DNA from: Trissonchulus latispiculum
Lineage: Eukaryota; Nematoda; Enoplea; Enoplida; Ironidae
Reading direction: 5' to 3'
Length of the DNA: 64,000 nt
NCBI GenBank assembly: GCA_030248195.1
Contig: JASAND010026212.1
Coordinates: 1-64,000, forward strand
Made by a program: the position numbers and the translations under genes. A model generated the notes under the pieces. That model was not told the origin of the DNA and searched no databases. It saw nothing but the letters and a program-made list of their open reading frames with translations. Positions 29,609 to 39,819 of this stretch are shown one piece after another. Numbering within the stretch: position 1 is the stretch's first letter; each line of letters starts with the position of its first letter.

Positions 29609-31400
29609 TTAAGGTGGTGGCATCCTTTTGTGAGGGGAATTTTGAAACGCAATAAACTTTCGCAATTTTGCGAGTTGGAATAGTTTGACACATTGTTTCG
29701 AAGCTTATAATCAGTAAATACGAAAAACCAAAATTTGCAAAAAAACAAGCAAAATGTTTTGAATACCAACTGAATATAGACCATCAAACATTGAATATCG
29801 ATTTCTCAAAACTATAGAATCGGGCAAAATTTCATTTTGTGTCATGATATGAAGGACATGTCGGTCGAAGGAAATTTCATGGATTTGGCTCGCCAGGTCT
29901 TAATACTCCAGAAAATCCGCCAAATGTGCGATTACACGAAAGTTTGCAACTTAGCATTGAGTATTCTCGCAGCTGGTGAAGTTCAAGTCAAGAAAAGTCC
30001 CTCCGCAATACTGCAAATTTTCGTCCTGCCAAAGCTTACGCGAATCCTTTGGTGTATTTTTTAGAAGTGGATATTTAAAACAAAATAATCTCAGTTTTGC
30101 CAAATGGCTGTTTCGGACAAATCCCTAGCTTAAAGCAACGAACTCCAGCTAGGCATTAATAAAATGTGCAATTCGATTGTATAAATTGAGTAGTATATAA
30201 GTAAATTAATAGGACTAAATCGATTGAGTATCAAAATTCTCCGTAAGAATTGGCAGTAATTTTGACAAAACTGAATTCTTCAAGAATTGCCATTTTTGAC
30301 CTCCAAAATCATTTTTGGCTTATACCAACTTAAGGGGCCCCGCTTTGGAGTAATTGTTTCGACCATCTCCAATTTAACTCATTTATATTTTATTGTCTAA
30401 GTAGGGGATATATAATAGTTTATAAAACTTAAGCCGCATCTCCTTCGGTTATTGAGAAAATTCACCTTAGCCATGCCTACGCCTCGGGTAATTGCGATAT
30501 GCAATTATTCATTGCCATGCCGTGGACCCAGTACAAAATTTGGTATGGCACACCCCTCATAGCGAAAGCAACTGGGGTGTGGCACTAAGGAAAAATTCAC
30601 CTGAAAGCTGAGGTCTGCTGTTTGAAGTTAGCGAACTGACGAAAGTCGCCAAATTCTGTCGGTTTTGGTGCGCTTTTTGTGACCAAAAAATTATGGTCAT
30701 TAAGTTTTGTTTAGCTGCATATATATTATAGAGGTCCTAACTAAAAATTCTAATTCCACAGTGGCACAGTACATGTATAAAGGTTTGAAACGATACCCAA
30801 TGTTGCTTGGAATTGTAGAGATTTTTTGCCGCAGAAATTAAGTTTTTTTCTGTAAAATAGTGAAAATTGCTGATTTTTACCGACAGGCATTTTACGACCA
30901 GGCTATATTGCAAAATTGCATATTTCTGCACTTCAACATATTTATTCATATTTATAAAAACTAGCAAGAATTTGCTTTAATTGACTGCAGACCTCTCGTA
31001 CTCGCTCATATTCAAATTGCACACAGTTGATGGTTCGAACTTGCAGAGAACTGAATAAAACAACTCAAAATTTGAGCTTATGCACGACATTATGTGGTTA
31101 GTACTTAGTTTATGTGTGAAAATGAACGAAATCCGTGATCTAAAAATCATTCATGATCGACCCCCCCTTACCTCTTCTACCTGCTAGCTTAACATATAGC
31201 TCAAAGGCCGTAAAAGCGAATTAACCAATTAGGTGTATCAACGACGAACTGAGAGAATAGTGGCTGATCTGTCACCTAAAAATGCGGGACTGGTCCCAGA
31301 ATGATAAAAGAGCACGATATTTGGAAAGTTTCATCAACTTTCATCATAAAAATTGGAGCCTGTAAGGTTACATTTACACAAAGCGATACCAGCACCTTAA
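29609..31400. mobile_element. TTAA-target DNA transposon, copy 2
   Basis: TTAA on both sides (29609-29612, 31397-31400). The left end is GGTGGTGGCATCCTTTTGTG and the right end, reverse-complemented, is GGTGCTGGTATCGCTTTGTG. It is the same family as 18929-21112, inverted. The frame 29837-30064 is a decayed relative of 19594-19409, and neither is an obvious transposase. Confidence 0.75.
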
Positions 31401-31463
31401 AGAGCTGCATGCTTTGTTTGCTGGTAGTCATCAAAACGCCAATCATGAAATTGAACAGACATT

Positions 31464-32921
31464 AGTAGTATAGTGTCCGGTTTTCGAGCCGCACTCCGGG
31501 ATTGGATTTCCCCCGGGTTATTACGTCATCCCTGTGTCAATAAGTTTTTCCTCCTGCCCTTGGTTTCCTTGGTTTTTGCACTGTATGACGTCACTACCCT
31601 TTCTCCTTCTTTTCCTTGTGTTCTTCACCCTTGTCCCTTCACCACCACCCCTCTGTGTTCTTCCCCCGGGGCTTGGGACCCGGCGTCGGCCCATTACCGG
31701 AGGTTCTTGGGTTTTTCAAACTTCTAACTTCAAGTGCTTATATATCCTTGGTGCAGCATCATCCAATCAGGTTTCATAAAATTTTTATAAGGTGATTTTC
31801 AACGGTCCATAACTTTCTCATCCCTGATCCGATTTCGATGAAACAGATACCGTTCGATTCCTCTCCTCGAGCTCTACAAGTCTAGACCCAACACACTTAG
31901 TTTCAGCTAAATAAGGATTTTTATAATTTTTGGTGCAGCATCAACAAATCAGGTTTCATAAAATTTAGGAGTAATCTTTGACCGCCTATGGCTTTTTAAC
32001 CTCTTATTTGATTCTTGTTAAATAACTTATTTACTTAGCTGCCTAACTTCTCTACCTGCCTACGCTAGTTGACCTATCCACCTACCTAAACCAGTTTTAA
32101 TTCGATGTGTTTATGTATTTTTATGTGTTTTATATTGTTTATATTATATGTTTAGCTGTTTTATGTTTGTGTATTCATATTTTATGCACACATTTTCAAT
32201 CAGATATACAATTAGCCCTGAAGAGGACTGTTGGGATAAGGGGAGCAGAGATGGAGGCGAAGTTTGGTTCCCAGGGTTTGAGCAAGGCTGTCGATAAGTG
32301 GAATTTGTTTCTGGTCAACCATCCAAAGGTCTACCAAATCGGGTCCTTCTAAAACTCCCAAAAATGGTAATCCAAAAGTTCCTTTAAATTTAAAAGTAGC
32401 CGATCTTCCATCCTCGATAGCTTTTTCCGGGGTGAAGTAACTTGGCGCACTGTAGTCCCAAATTTCCACCTCATTACTTTGAACACTGAACCAACACCAC
32501 CAATACATTTTCGAGAGAGCTTTTGAAACCGACCACTCGCGACGACAGCAGGAGTCAAACTGACAATCTCCCATCATTTCACCCGTTTATATAGATTTTT
32601 GAATTAGCTAATAGTTGCTTGGCTTAACAATAGTTTGACCGTTTGCACAAATTGGTATTATATGTTTTCAGTTTTCTTACCTATTCATTCAACCCACCTA
32701 AGTTCTGGGTCACTCCTTCTTTACACCAATCTTGCTCCGAACATATTTTTCCTAATGTTTTACAGAATTTTGTCTTTGCCTTAAATGCCCTGCCTTAACT
32801 TACTGACTGTTGTACCTTTGTGCTCTGAGTCACTCCATACTAGCTCCGAGTTAACACCGAGCATACACTGAGCCTACTCCCCATTAACTAGTAATTTTCT
32901 ACTTATTCTTCCTCTTCCTGT
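31464..32921 (+). repeat. Left terminal inverted repeat of the Polinton-like element
   Basis: Pairs with 34313-35779. It contains an internal duplication (GGTGCAGCATCA...CAATCAGGTTTCATAAAATTT twice, near 31748 and 31929). The inner end overlaps the last codons of the zinc-finger gene. Confidence 0.9.
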
Positions 32922-33493
32922 TCATCAAATTGGTCCACCGTCTTTTCAGGTAGTACCACTGTGCTCAAATTGGAGTTCTTTTCTATGGCACGTCTGAGGG
33001 CTTCTTCATCAGAATACTTTGCCTCATACTCTATTTGTTTGGTCAGAATTTCATCAATTATTGGATCATCGAGGAACCCCTTACAACGTTGGATGTGAAA
33101 GTAGATTTTTCTATTTAGTTCAGCTCGGATCCTAGGTCGGACTTCATTGTAAGCCTCAATTTCAGCCTCAGCATCATCATGGCCGTCTGCAACGTATTCA
33201 TTTGCTAACCTAGTTATTCTACCTTCGAACCTCTCTTCAGACTGCCTGACAAGCTCATCCCAAAACTTGCCAATGTCAGTTGGCTCATAGATCTCTCCAC
33301 AACTCGAGTCACTACTGTCTGAACATTTGGTACTTGTCTCTGATTCGGACTCATCATACTCTGATTCAGACTCATCATACTCAGGTTGGGCACTGTGAAG
33401 GTTTTGAACATGACGTTGTAGGTTGAACGCCCTGGTGAACGTCTGGCCACAAGTGCCACATTGGTATGGTTTGTAATATTCACAACTAGACAT
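32903..33493 (-). CDS. C2H2 zinc-finger, acidic protein encoded by the Polinton-like element
   Basis: An intact 196-codon frame from ATG 33493. Residues about 9-33 form one classical C2H2 finger (CGTCGQTFTRAFNLQRHVQNLH; C-x2-C-x12-H-x4-H). Then come two tandem acidic repeats (ESEYDESESE), a Ser-rich linker, and a helical domain from about residue 75 (KFWDELVRQSEERFEGRI, AEAEIEAYNEVRPRIRAELNRK, DPIIDEILTKQIEYEAKY, EALRRAIEKN). The end is acidic (DQFDEQEEEE). Many animal genomes carry proteins with one N-terminal finger and this kind of helical tail, but I do not know a proven function. DNA binding to the element's own ends is an inference. The stop codon lies inside the left inverted repeat, so the C-terminus is encoded at the repeat boundary. 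A broken relative is at 37817-38090. Confidence 0.85.
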   Translation of the reverse strand: MSSCEYYKPYQCGTCGQTFTRAFNLQRHVQNLHSAQPEYDESESEYDESESETSTKCSDSSDSSCGEIYEPTDIGKFWDELVRQSEERFEGRITRLANEYVADGHDDAEAEIEAYNEVRPRIRAELNRKIYFHIQRCKGFLDDPIIDEILTKQIEYEAKYSDEEALRRAIEKNSNLSTVVLPEKTVDQFDEQEEEE

Positions 33494-33796
33494 GTTTGTT
33501 CTGAATGAGTTTCAATATACGCTTTATAGACTTGATGTCGCTTTGTCCTTGTTGTCTGTGCTTTTATTGATTTCGCTTGGTGCTTTTATGTCCTTTGTCT
33601 TTCGTGCTTTTACTGATTTAGAGTCACTCCAAGCCTACTCCGAGCCAACACCGAGTATACACTGAGCATACACCGAGCTTACACCGAGCTTGCACAGAGT
33701 CGTTTGAATGTTGGAGTAATGTTGATGAATTTCGTAGAACAATTTCTACTTTTATTGATTTCGGTCGGTGCTTTTATGTGTTTATATGCACAATTT

Positions 33797-33895
33797 ACGC
33801 TTTTATTGATTCACAGTACTCGAAGTCGTCGCGTCGAATTGGCCCGCCAATCTAGACATGACTAACTTCGAGTACTGTGAATCAATAAAGCATAA
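33797..33895. repeat. Central hairpin between two outward-facing ORFs
   Basis: Arms TTTATTGATTCACAGTACTCG (left, ending near 33826) and its reverse complement (about 33865-33890) enclose a GC-rich loop of about 38 nt. It lies between the start of the zinc-finger gene and the plus-strand ORF, so it could be a divergent promoter or replication structure. Confidence 0.75.
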
Positions 33896-34037
33896 ATTAT
33901 AAACACGCACCGCCCATAAATTGCATTGGTCCGATTGTGCCCGTCAAATTGTACTCACGTGTCGAAAAAAGCACCGAACCAGCGCCAGCCGGCCGAGACC
34001 AGTTGCAGCCGAGGCTATAGCGAGCTCTTAAGCCTGT

Positions 34038-34313
34038 ATGATTGTACCAATGTGGCGCGGCGGGGGTGAATGTGGGAACAGGCGGTCGAAGTTCAGCCCA
34101 GTGTCGAGTGCGGGACGGGGCACCAGGGTTGGCGAGTTCGAAGGGGGAGCCACGATGATGCTGAAAATTAATTTGAAGTCCGTGTCCCGAGCTGAGCTGA
34201 AATTATTTCTTTCCTCCAGCAGGGGAACAGAAAATGAGTCAATGCTTCGAAAAAGTGGCCGAAATAGGTTCAATTTTGATGAGCTCAGGAACGGAGCACA
34301 GGACAGGGGATAG
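34038..34313 (+). CDS. Hypothetical 91-aa protein of the Polinton-like element
   Basis: An ATG-to-TAG frame ending at the edge of the right inverted repeat, mirror-placed to the zinc-finger gene. Gly/Arg-rich start, then NLKSVSRAELKLFLSSSRG and RNRFNFDEL. I do not recognise it; it may be chance. Confidence 0.3.
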   Translation: MIVPMWRGGGECGNRRSKFSPVSSAGRGTRVGEFEGGATMMLKINLKSVSRAELKLFLSSSRGTENESMLRKSGRNRFNFDELRNGAQDRG

Positions 34314-35779
34314 AACGAGGAAGAGGAAAAATAAGTAGAAAATTACTAGTTAATGGGGAGCAAGCTCAGAGTATGCTCGATGTTAACTCGGAGCTAGTAT
34401 GGAGTGACTCAGAGCACAAAGGTACAACAGTCAGTAAGTTAAGGCAGGGCACTTCTAAGGCAAAGACAAGATTCTGTAAAACATTAGGAAAAATATGTTC
34501 GGAGCAAGATTGGTGTAAAGAAGGAGTGACCCAGAACTTAGGTGGGTTGAATGAATAGGTAAGAAAACTGAAAACATATAATACCAATTTGTGCAAACGG
34601 TCAAACTATTGTTAAGCCAAGCAACTATTAGCTAATTCAAAAATCTATATAAACGGGTGAAAATGATGGGAGATTGTCAGTTTGACTCCTGCTGTCGTCG
34701 CGAGTGGTCGGTTTCAAAAAGCTCTCTCGAAAATGTATTGGTGGTGCTGGTTCAGTGTTCAAAGTAATGAGGTGGAAATTTGGGACTACAGTGCGCCAAG
34801 TTACTTCACCCCGGAAAAAAGCTATCGAGGATGGAAGATCGGCTACTTTTAAATTTAAAGGAACTTTTGGATTACCATTTTTGGGAGTTTTGTGTTGGAC
34901 CCGATTTGGTAGACCTTTGGATGGTTGACCAGAAACAAATTCCACTTATCGACAGCCTTGCTCAAACCCTGGGAACCAAACTTCGCCTCCATCTCTGCTC
35001 CCTTATCCCAACAGTCCTCTACAGGGCTAATTGTATATCTGATTGAAAATGTGTGCATAAAATATGAATACACAAACATAAAACAGCTAAACATATAATA
35101 TAAACAATATAAAACACATAAAAATACATAAACACATCGAATTAAAACTGGTTTAGGTAGGTGGATAGGTCAACTAGCGTAGGCAGGTACGAGAAGTTAG
35201 GCAGCTAAGTAAATAAAGTTATTTAACAAGAATCAAATAAGAGTTAAAAAGCCATAGGCGGTCAAAGATTACTCCTAAATTTTATGAAACCTGATTTGTT
35301 GATGCTGCACCAAAAATTATAAAAATCCTTATTTAGCTGAAACTAAGTGTGTTGGGTCTAGACTTGTAGAGCTCGAGGAGAGGAATCGAACGGTATCTGT
35401 TTCATCGAAATCGGATCAGGGATGAGAAAGTTATGGACCGTTGAAAATCACCTTATAAAAATTTTATGAAACCTGATTGGATGATGCTGCACCAAGGATA
35501 TATAAGCACTTGAAGTTAGAAGTTTGAAAAACCCAAGAACCTCCGGTAATGGGCCGACGCCGGGTCCCAAGCCCCGGGGGAAGAACACAGAGGGGTGGTG
35601 GTGAAGGGACAAGGGTGAAGAACACAAGGAAAAGAAGGAGAAAGGGTAGTGACGTCATACAGTGCAAAAACCAAGGAAACCAAGGGCAGGAGGAAAAACT
35701 TATTGACACAGGGATGACGTAATAACCCGGGGGAAATCCAATCCCGGAGTGCGGCTCGAAAACCGGACACTATACTACT
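34313..35779 (-). repeat. Right terminal inverted repeat of the Polinton-like element
   Basis: The reverse complement of 31464-32921 with a few substitutions and small indels. Confidence 0.9.
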
Positions 35780-36113
35780 GACATTTTATGCCAAATTTAC
35801 CAAAATATTGCACTTTGTCAAAATTTGGAAACGGTGTTTGAGGACAATTGTAAGGCAAAATAATCCCACAAAATCCCACTGATCCCACATGGGATGAGTT
35901 TTCAATCCCATCCCATCCCATCCCATGGGATCCCATCCCAGATGCCAACACTGGAATAAACTGCTCTCTTCTGATTTCAGAGAACGAAATTATAAATTGG
36001 ACGTTTTAGGTGCTAGAATTATAGGCAGTGCTGACGACGAAGTTTTAAGGAAGAAGAAAAAACAATGGACTCGCCAAATATTTACTGACTATCCGTTTGG
36101 AATCAGTTGGAAA

Positions 36114-36383
36114 CAGGGTTTTTTTGGTTTTCGGATTTGCGTCAACCTTGCGTCCCGCTAAATTTAAGTTGCGTCCCGTTAAGAAATTTTGCGTCCAGGC
36201 AGAAATTTTTGGAAAAAACGAAAACGAAAAAATTGGTACTGGAAACATTTAAAGTTTTTACTCTTACAAAAGTGAATTTTCTCCCGAAATAATGTTGCGT
36301 CTAGCTTGCGTTTCGCTAAAATTTCATTGCGTCCAGATAAGAAACTTTGCGTCCAGACGCAGATCTGGACGCAAAAAACCCTG
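36114..36383. mobile_element. hAT MITE with GCGTCC repeats
   Basis: 270 bp with ends CAGGGTTTTTT / AAAAAACCCTG and a perfect 8-bp duplication GTTGGAAA (36106-36113, 36384-36391). The minus Penelope copy gives the empty site. Internally TTGCGTCC-type words recur at least seven times, some inverted. Confidence 0.9.
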
Positions 36384-36559
36384 GTTGGAAACATCAGTTG
36401 CGCTTTAACAAGTCCCCGCCGGAATCAGCCGAGTCTACATTACTGGCATCCACCTTACTGCTGATTTGCCCTCCCAAACCATCTCTACCCACCAGCCCTG
36501 CCCCCCGGACCTCCCTCCGTTGTCCCGACAAAATCACAACCCTCTGTCGTCCATCCGAG

Positions 36560-36612
36560 CTCACGGACTCCTGATGAAAGGTTGCGGAAGCGCGAAACCG
36601 GTCTCAGAGTAA
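36560..36612 (+). ncRNA. Hammerhead-ribozyme-like core, plus copy
   Basis: CTGATGA (36571-36577), a short stem-like segment, GAAAC (36594-36598) and CGGTC follow in hammerhead order near the 3' end of the Penelope copy. Stem II here is imperfect (GGTTGC/GCGC). Stem I is weak. The inference rests on the paired evidence of both copies. Confidence 0.45.
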
Positions 36613-36664
36613 AGGTAAAGTATATTTTGAGTGTTCGCGTTTTGAACTGGAATATTCACTTGAA

Positions 36665-37800
36665 CTGTTGGAGTAGACATAAAATGGGGGTTCTTTCACA
36701 ATGCCTCATCCATTTCAAAATGTTCATTTGCTAGTTCAAAATGTTTGCTGCAGACTCTGCCCTGCTCGAAAGTGACATTCGCAGCGTCTTAGCTGCGAGT
36801 AGCCCAGTGTTTTTTGCGGTTTCGACCCCCATCAAAGGGTCCCATCAGACGGCTTAGTGCTACAGTTACTGATTTTTTGTGGTCTTTACTGAGTTAATAC
36901 ATAAATACAAAATACAGCTAATGTCATATATTTACATTTATATTTTGTAATGCCCATAAGCATAACTACTAATGCCGTCATTTAACAAATATCTTTTTAC
37001 TATTTAAGCGAAACAGGCCCTTCTTATTAACATGCACATTATACGCTTATGTTTACCACTTCTAATAAAATTCATATGATGATGCATAGTACTCCCATCA
37101 AAAATAGTTGAGACGTAATTTTTGAAACCACCACCACCACCACCACCACCTTTTTAACAATTTGAATTTGTAATTCCTTTCAGTTTCCTTGTTTCATTAC
37201 CCCCACATATCAGTGCATATGCTTTAGCATGAATACCACAAAACGCTTCAATAGGAACACCCTTAGTCTCATCCTTCATTTTTCCTAACACCTTTTTGTC
37301 TTTCGCTAGTACAAAAGATGATCTTCTGGATACTCGCTGGTATCAAACAAATCAATATCCCTGTCACTGTATGCATTATGAGTGGTATTATATGATATGA
37401 TAGCTCAAGCTTCAGAGTAGCAAGGTATGAGACACCGGGGGCAAAAGTACTTTTTCGTCTTGTGATATCTTTCCTTATAGATAGTAGCCGATCTAGATTT
37501 TTGATTTAACAATAGTTCTGTTTCCTTCCATTTTCTAGCAACAACAAGGCAATGTGTTTACTTCCAAATTGTTTAGAAATAATGGAGTGATGTTATTTTC
37601 GTTGATTGCATACACATTAATGGCGATGTTGTTTAGTTTCGTCGGGGTTAGTAGAGCTTTCAATATGGATCTTCGTGGAAAGCCAAATCTTCGATTCTCC
37701 GTTTTTAGTGAATTCTGATTCCCCCTGTTCGAGCAACTGATCCACGACCAAAATAGAAAGCGTTCGGGATCAACAGTTGGTTCGGAGAATAAAGAGTTGT
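36665..37800. other. Unassigned DNA
   Basis: Contains a (CAC)n run at 37130-37151. No coding region is recognised. Confidence 0.5.
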
Positions 37801-37816
37801 ACCATTGATAGAGTTA

Positions 37817-38090
37817 TCAAGAGCAGAGCGGGAGCTCTTCGGATTTCGAGTCTAGAGTACCATGTTGATCCTCTTTCTTGTGCTTCTTAACAGGTGGTTC
37901 AGTCTTCAATTGATGAGTGAGTTGATGTATGGTTACATCGTTCTTCCTGGTGAAGGAGCGTTGACAAACCGAACAGGCAAATCTTCGTATCTTCTGATGC
38001 ACATGTCGTTGATGCTATTTCAAATTCTGGTTCTGAGTAATTTCTACCACAGACCTTGCACAAAAGACGGACTTGACTCGAGCTTGACAT
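37817..38090 (-). pseudogene. Broken C2H2 zinc-finger gene
   Basis: From ATG 38090: MSSSSQVRLLCKVCGRNY, then a frameshift near 38035 and an in-frame TAG. The second frame continues HQRHVHQKIRRFACSVCQRSFTRK (finger 2: C-x2-C then HQLTH) with a Lys-rich tail. The first finger's Cys pair and His pair lie in different frames. The start MSS(S) and finger placement resemble the gene at 32903-33493, so it may be a relic of a related element. No inverted repeats are visible here. Confidence 0.65.
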
Positions 38091-38939
38091 TTTCAAGAAT
38101 GACCATATCGTAGATTGTCGCACCCTTTACGTATTTTGAGGTCACTTATTCAAGTGACTTTCACATTGATGACTCATCACAAATTAAAAATAACCGGTTT
38201 TGGAAACTGTATATATTTGTTTTATAAGTATATATTTACTAATAAGCGTGTAGCAATTGGATGACTTTAGCTAATAATAATATCTTCTGTGTATTTACCA
38301 TTAGCTTAGAATGATTGGATAATACTCTCATGGCGCATATATGCCTTACAGAAATTTCACAACCCCATAGCAGTTTCGACTATCAGTGTAGTATATGCTG
38401 GATCTTTATAACAGGCAGCTATTCTTATCATGCTATGCCTTCTAGAAAACTACCGTAAGATATTCCATCTTTAGTAAAGTGAGCGTGGCTTAGTAAGTTA
38501 AGTGACAGTTGGGTCAAATTAGCGTTGGGCCAAATAAGAATACACCATAAAATCTTACCGTTTTCACCTGACTAAATTCTCTATAAATTGTTCAATGCAG
38601 AATTCCCACATCGAATGTGAACTCATACTAAGAATAAACTAGTATATGTTGAAACATATTTCCTGATCCTGGTTATATATAGCTTAGATTACGTTTTAAG
38701 ATGGAATTTTAGGAAAACCGTCGGTTTAACATCAGGACTTGCCTTGTATACAAAGTGCCATGAAGTCTCTGCCTATGAAATACTCAGTCCAGGAACTTGG
38801 AGATTTCATATTTGCACTGCCTTGAGTATTGAATTTATTCAGTATTGGATGCATCGTTTGCAGCATGGTACGCTCTGGTATTATTAATGCTTAGTAAAAT
38901 TTAGACATATTAATAGGAAACGTGTGAAGACACCACCAA

Positions 38940-39817
38940 GGGCCTATTTCATAAAACTACTTTAGTTACATTACATTTCCTACATTAAAATGTAGCTACA
39001 TTACATTTGCTACATTTTCGGGTTTCATAAAACAAATGTAACTTTTACAATGTAATGTAACTACATTACATTTGGGAAATCCCTTTTGACGTCATTTTAT
39101 CACGATTTACATTTGTGTTGCTACAATGAACTACATTGTAGCTACAATGTAATTACATTGTAAGTAAGTACATTGTAGTTACATTGTAGTTACATTGAAA
39201 TACATTTTATTGTTCACTACGTAATGTATTATTTACAACAGCTGCAGATTTTTAATTAAAGATTATATAGCTGTTAGTACGAACAACAAAGAATGCATAG
39301 CTACATAAATTACGTAAACAAAATTAATAAATACGTAAATAAATAAATAAATCTAAATTTTTGAAAATTTAACTAATTTTTAGAAACATCGAGACAATAC
39401 AGATTTTTTAACAAAGTGTCCTTTTGTGTAAAGTAAAACTTTCTAATGTCTTCTTTAGAATCGTAAAGTGTATTCATAGCTTAAAAAGTCCTTTTATTAA
39501 AGATTTTTACGAGAAAAACCCCACTTTATCGTGGTCTCGACCACAGTCAAAAATGTAGTTACATTTTGACTGAAAATGTAATGTAAAATACCTAAAATAC
39601 TTTTATGAAACTAAGATAATGTAACTACAATGTAGTTACATTTCCAGCCTATTCAAAACATTATGAGAACTACTACATTGTAATGTAACTTACATTGTAA
39701 TGTATAAAATACAATGTAACTACATTACATTGTAAGAATATATATGAAACCGAATTTCTACTACATTGTTACATTGTAGTTACAATGTAACAAATGTAAT
39801 GTATATGAAATAGGCCC
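38940..39817. mobile_element. Large foldback element with GGGCCTATTTCAT ends
   Basis: Ends GGGCCTATTTCATA and its reverse complement. The interior is filled with the near-palindromic words TACATTGTA and TACAATGTA in both orientations, able to fold extensively. There is no coding sequence. The ends resemble those of the element at 56335-56580. Confidence 0.75.
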
Positions 39818-39819
39818 CA

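Larger units (their letters stand above)
31464..35779. mobile_element. Polinton/Maverick-like mini-element with long inverted repeats
   Basis: 4316 bp. It starts AGTAGTATAGTGTCCGG and ends with the exact reverse complement, flanked by the 6-bp duplication GACATT (31458-31463 and 35780-35785). AG...CT ends, a 6-bp duplication and very long inverted repeats are the hallmarks of Polintons. Arms are about 1.46 kb each (31464-32921 and 34313-35779) and near-identical, so insertion was recent. The unique centre of about 1.4 kb holds a C2H2 zinc-finger gene and one small ORF, transcribed outwards. There is no polymerase, integrase or capsid gene, so it must depend on another element. Mirrored ORFs of 84 and 81 codons in the arms are probably non-coding. 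Confidence 0.8.
29425..35953. mobile_element. hAT-type element with ATCCC-pentamer ends, containing two further insertions
   Basis: Ends CAGAGTTGGCAAATGGG (left) and CAGTGTTGGCATCTGGG (right, reverse complement), flanked by the perfect 8-bp duplication GAATAAAC (29417-29424 and 35954-35961). CAG ends with an 8-bp duplication are diagnostic of hAT. (ATCCC)n/(GGGAT)n tracts lie just inside both ends. Once the nested TTAA element and Polinton-like element are subtracted, only about 420 bp remain, so it was a non-autonomous element. The second Penelope copy supplies the uninterrupted sequence at this site. Confidence 0.85.
35954..36660 (+). pseudogene. Penelope-like element, plus copy, GIY-YIG end and 3' region
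   Basis: Continues the sequence broken at 29424: FRERNYKLDVLGARIIGSA and KKKKQWTRQIFTDYPFGIS match the C-terminal part of a GIY-YIG endonuclease as found in Penelope-type elements. The minus copy (27302-27760) aligns along its full length, which exposes a 270-bp insertion (36114-36383). The 3' region has a hammerhead-like core and ends at about 36655 with GTGTTCGCGTTT, matching the end of the minus copy. Confidence 0.72.

Noticed and set aside
31473..31779. 84- and 81-codon ORFs, mirrored at 35464-35770
   Set aside because: They lie inside the inverted repeats of the mini-Polinton, overlap each other in two frames and lack recognisable motifs.
37130..37151. Poly-histidine or poly-threonine coding run
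   Set aside because: It is a simple (CAC)n tract in a region without an open reading frame of any length.
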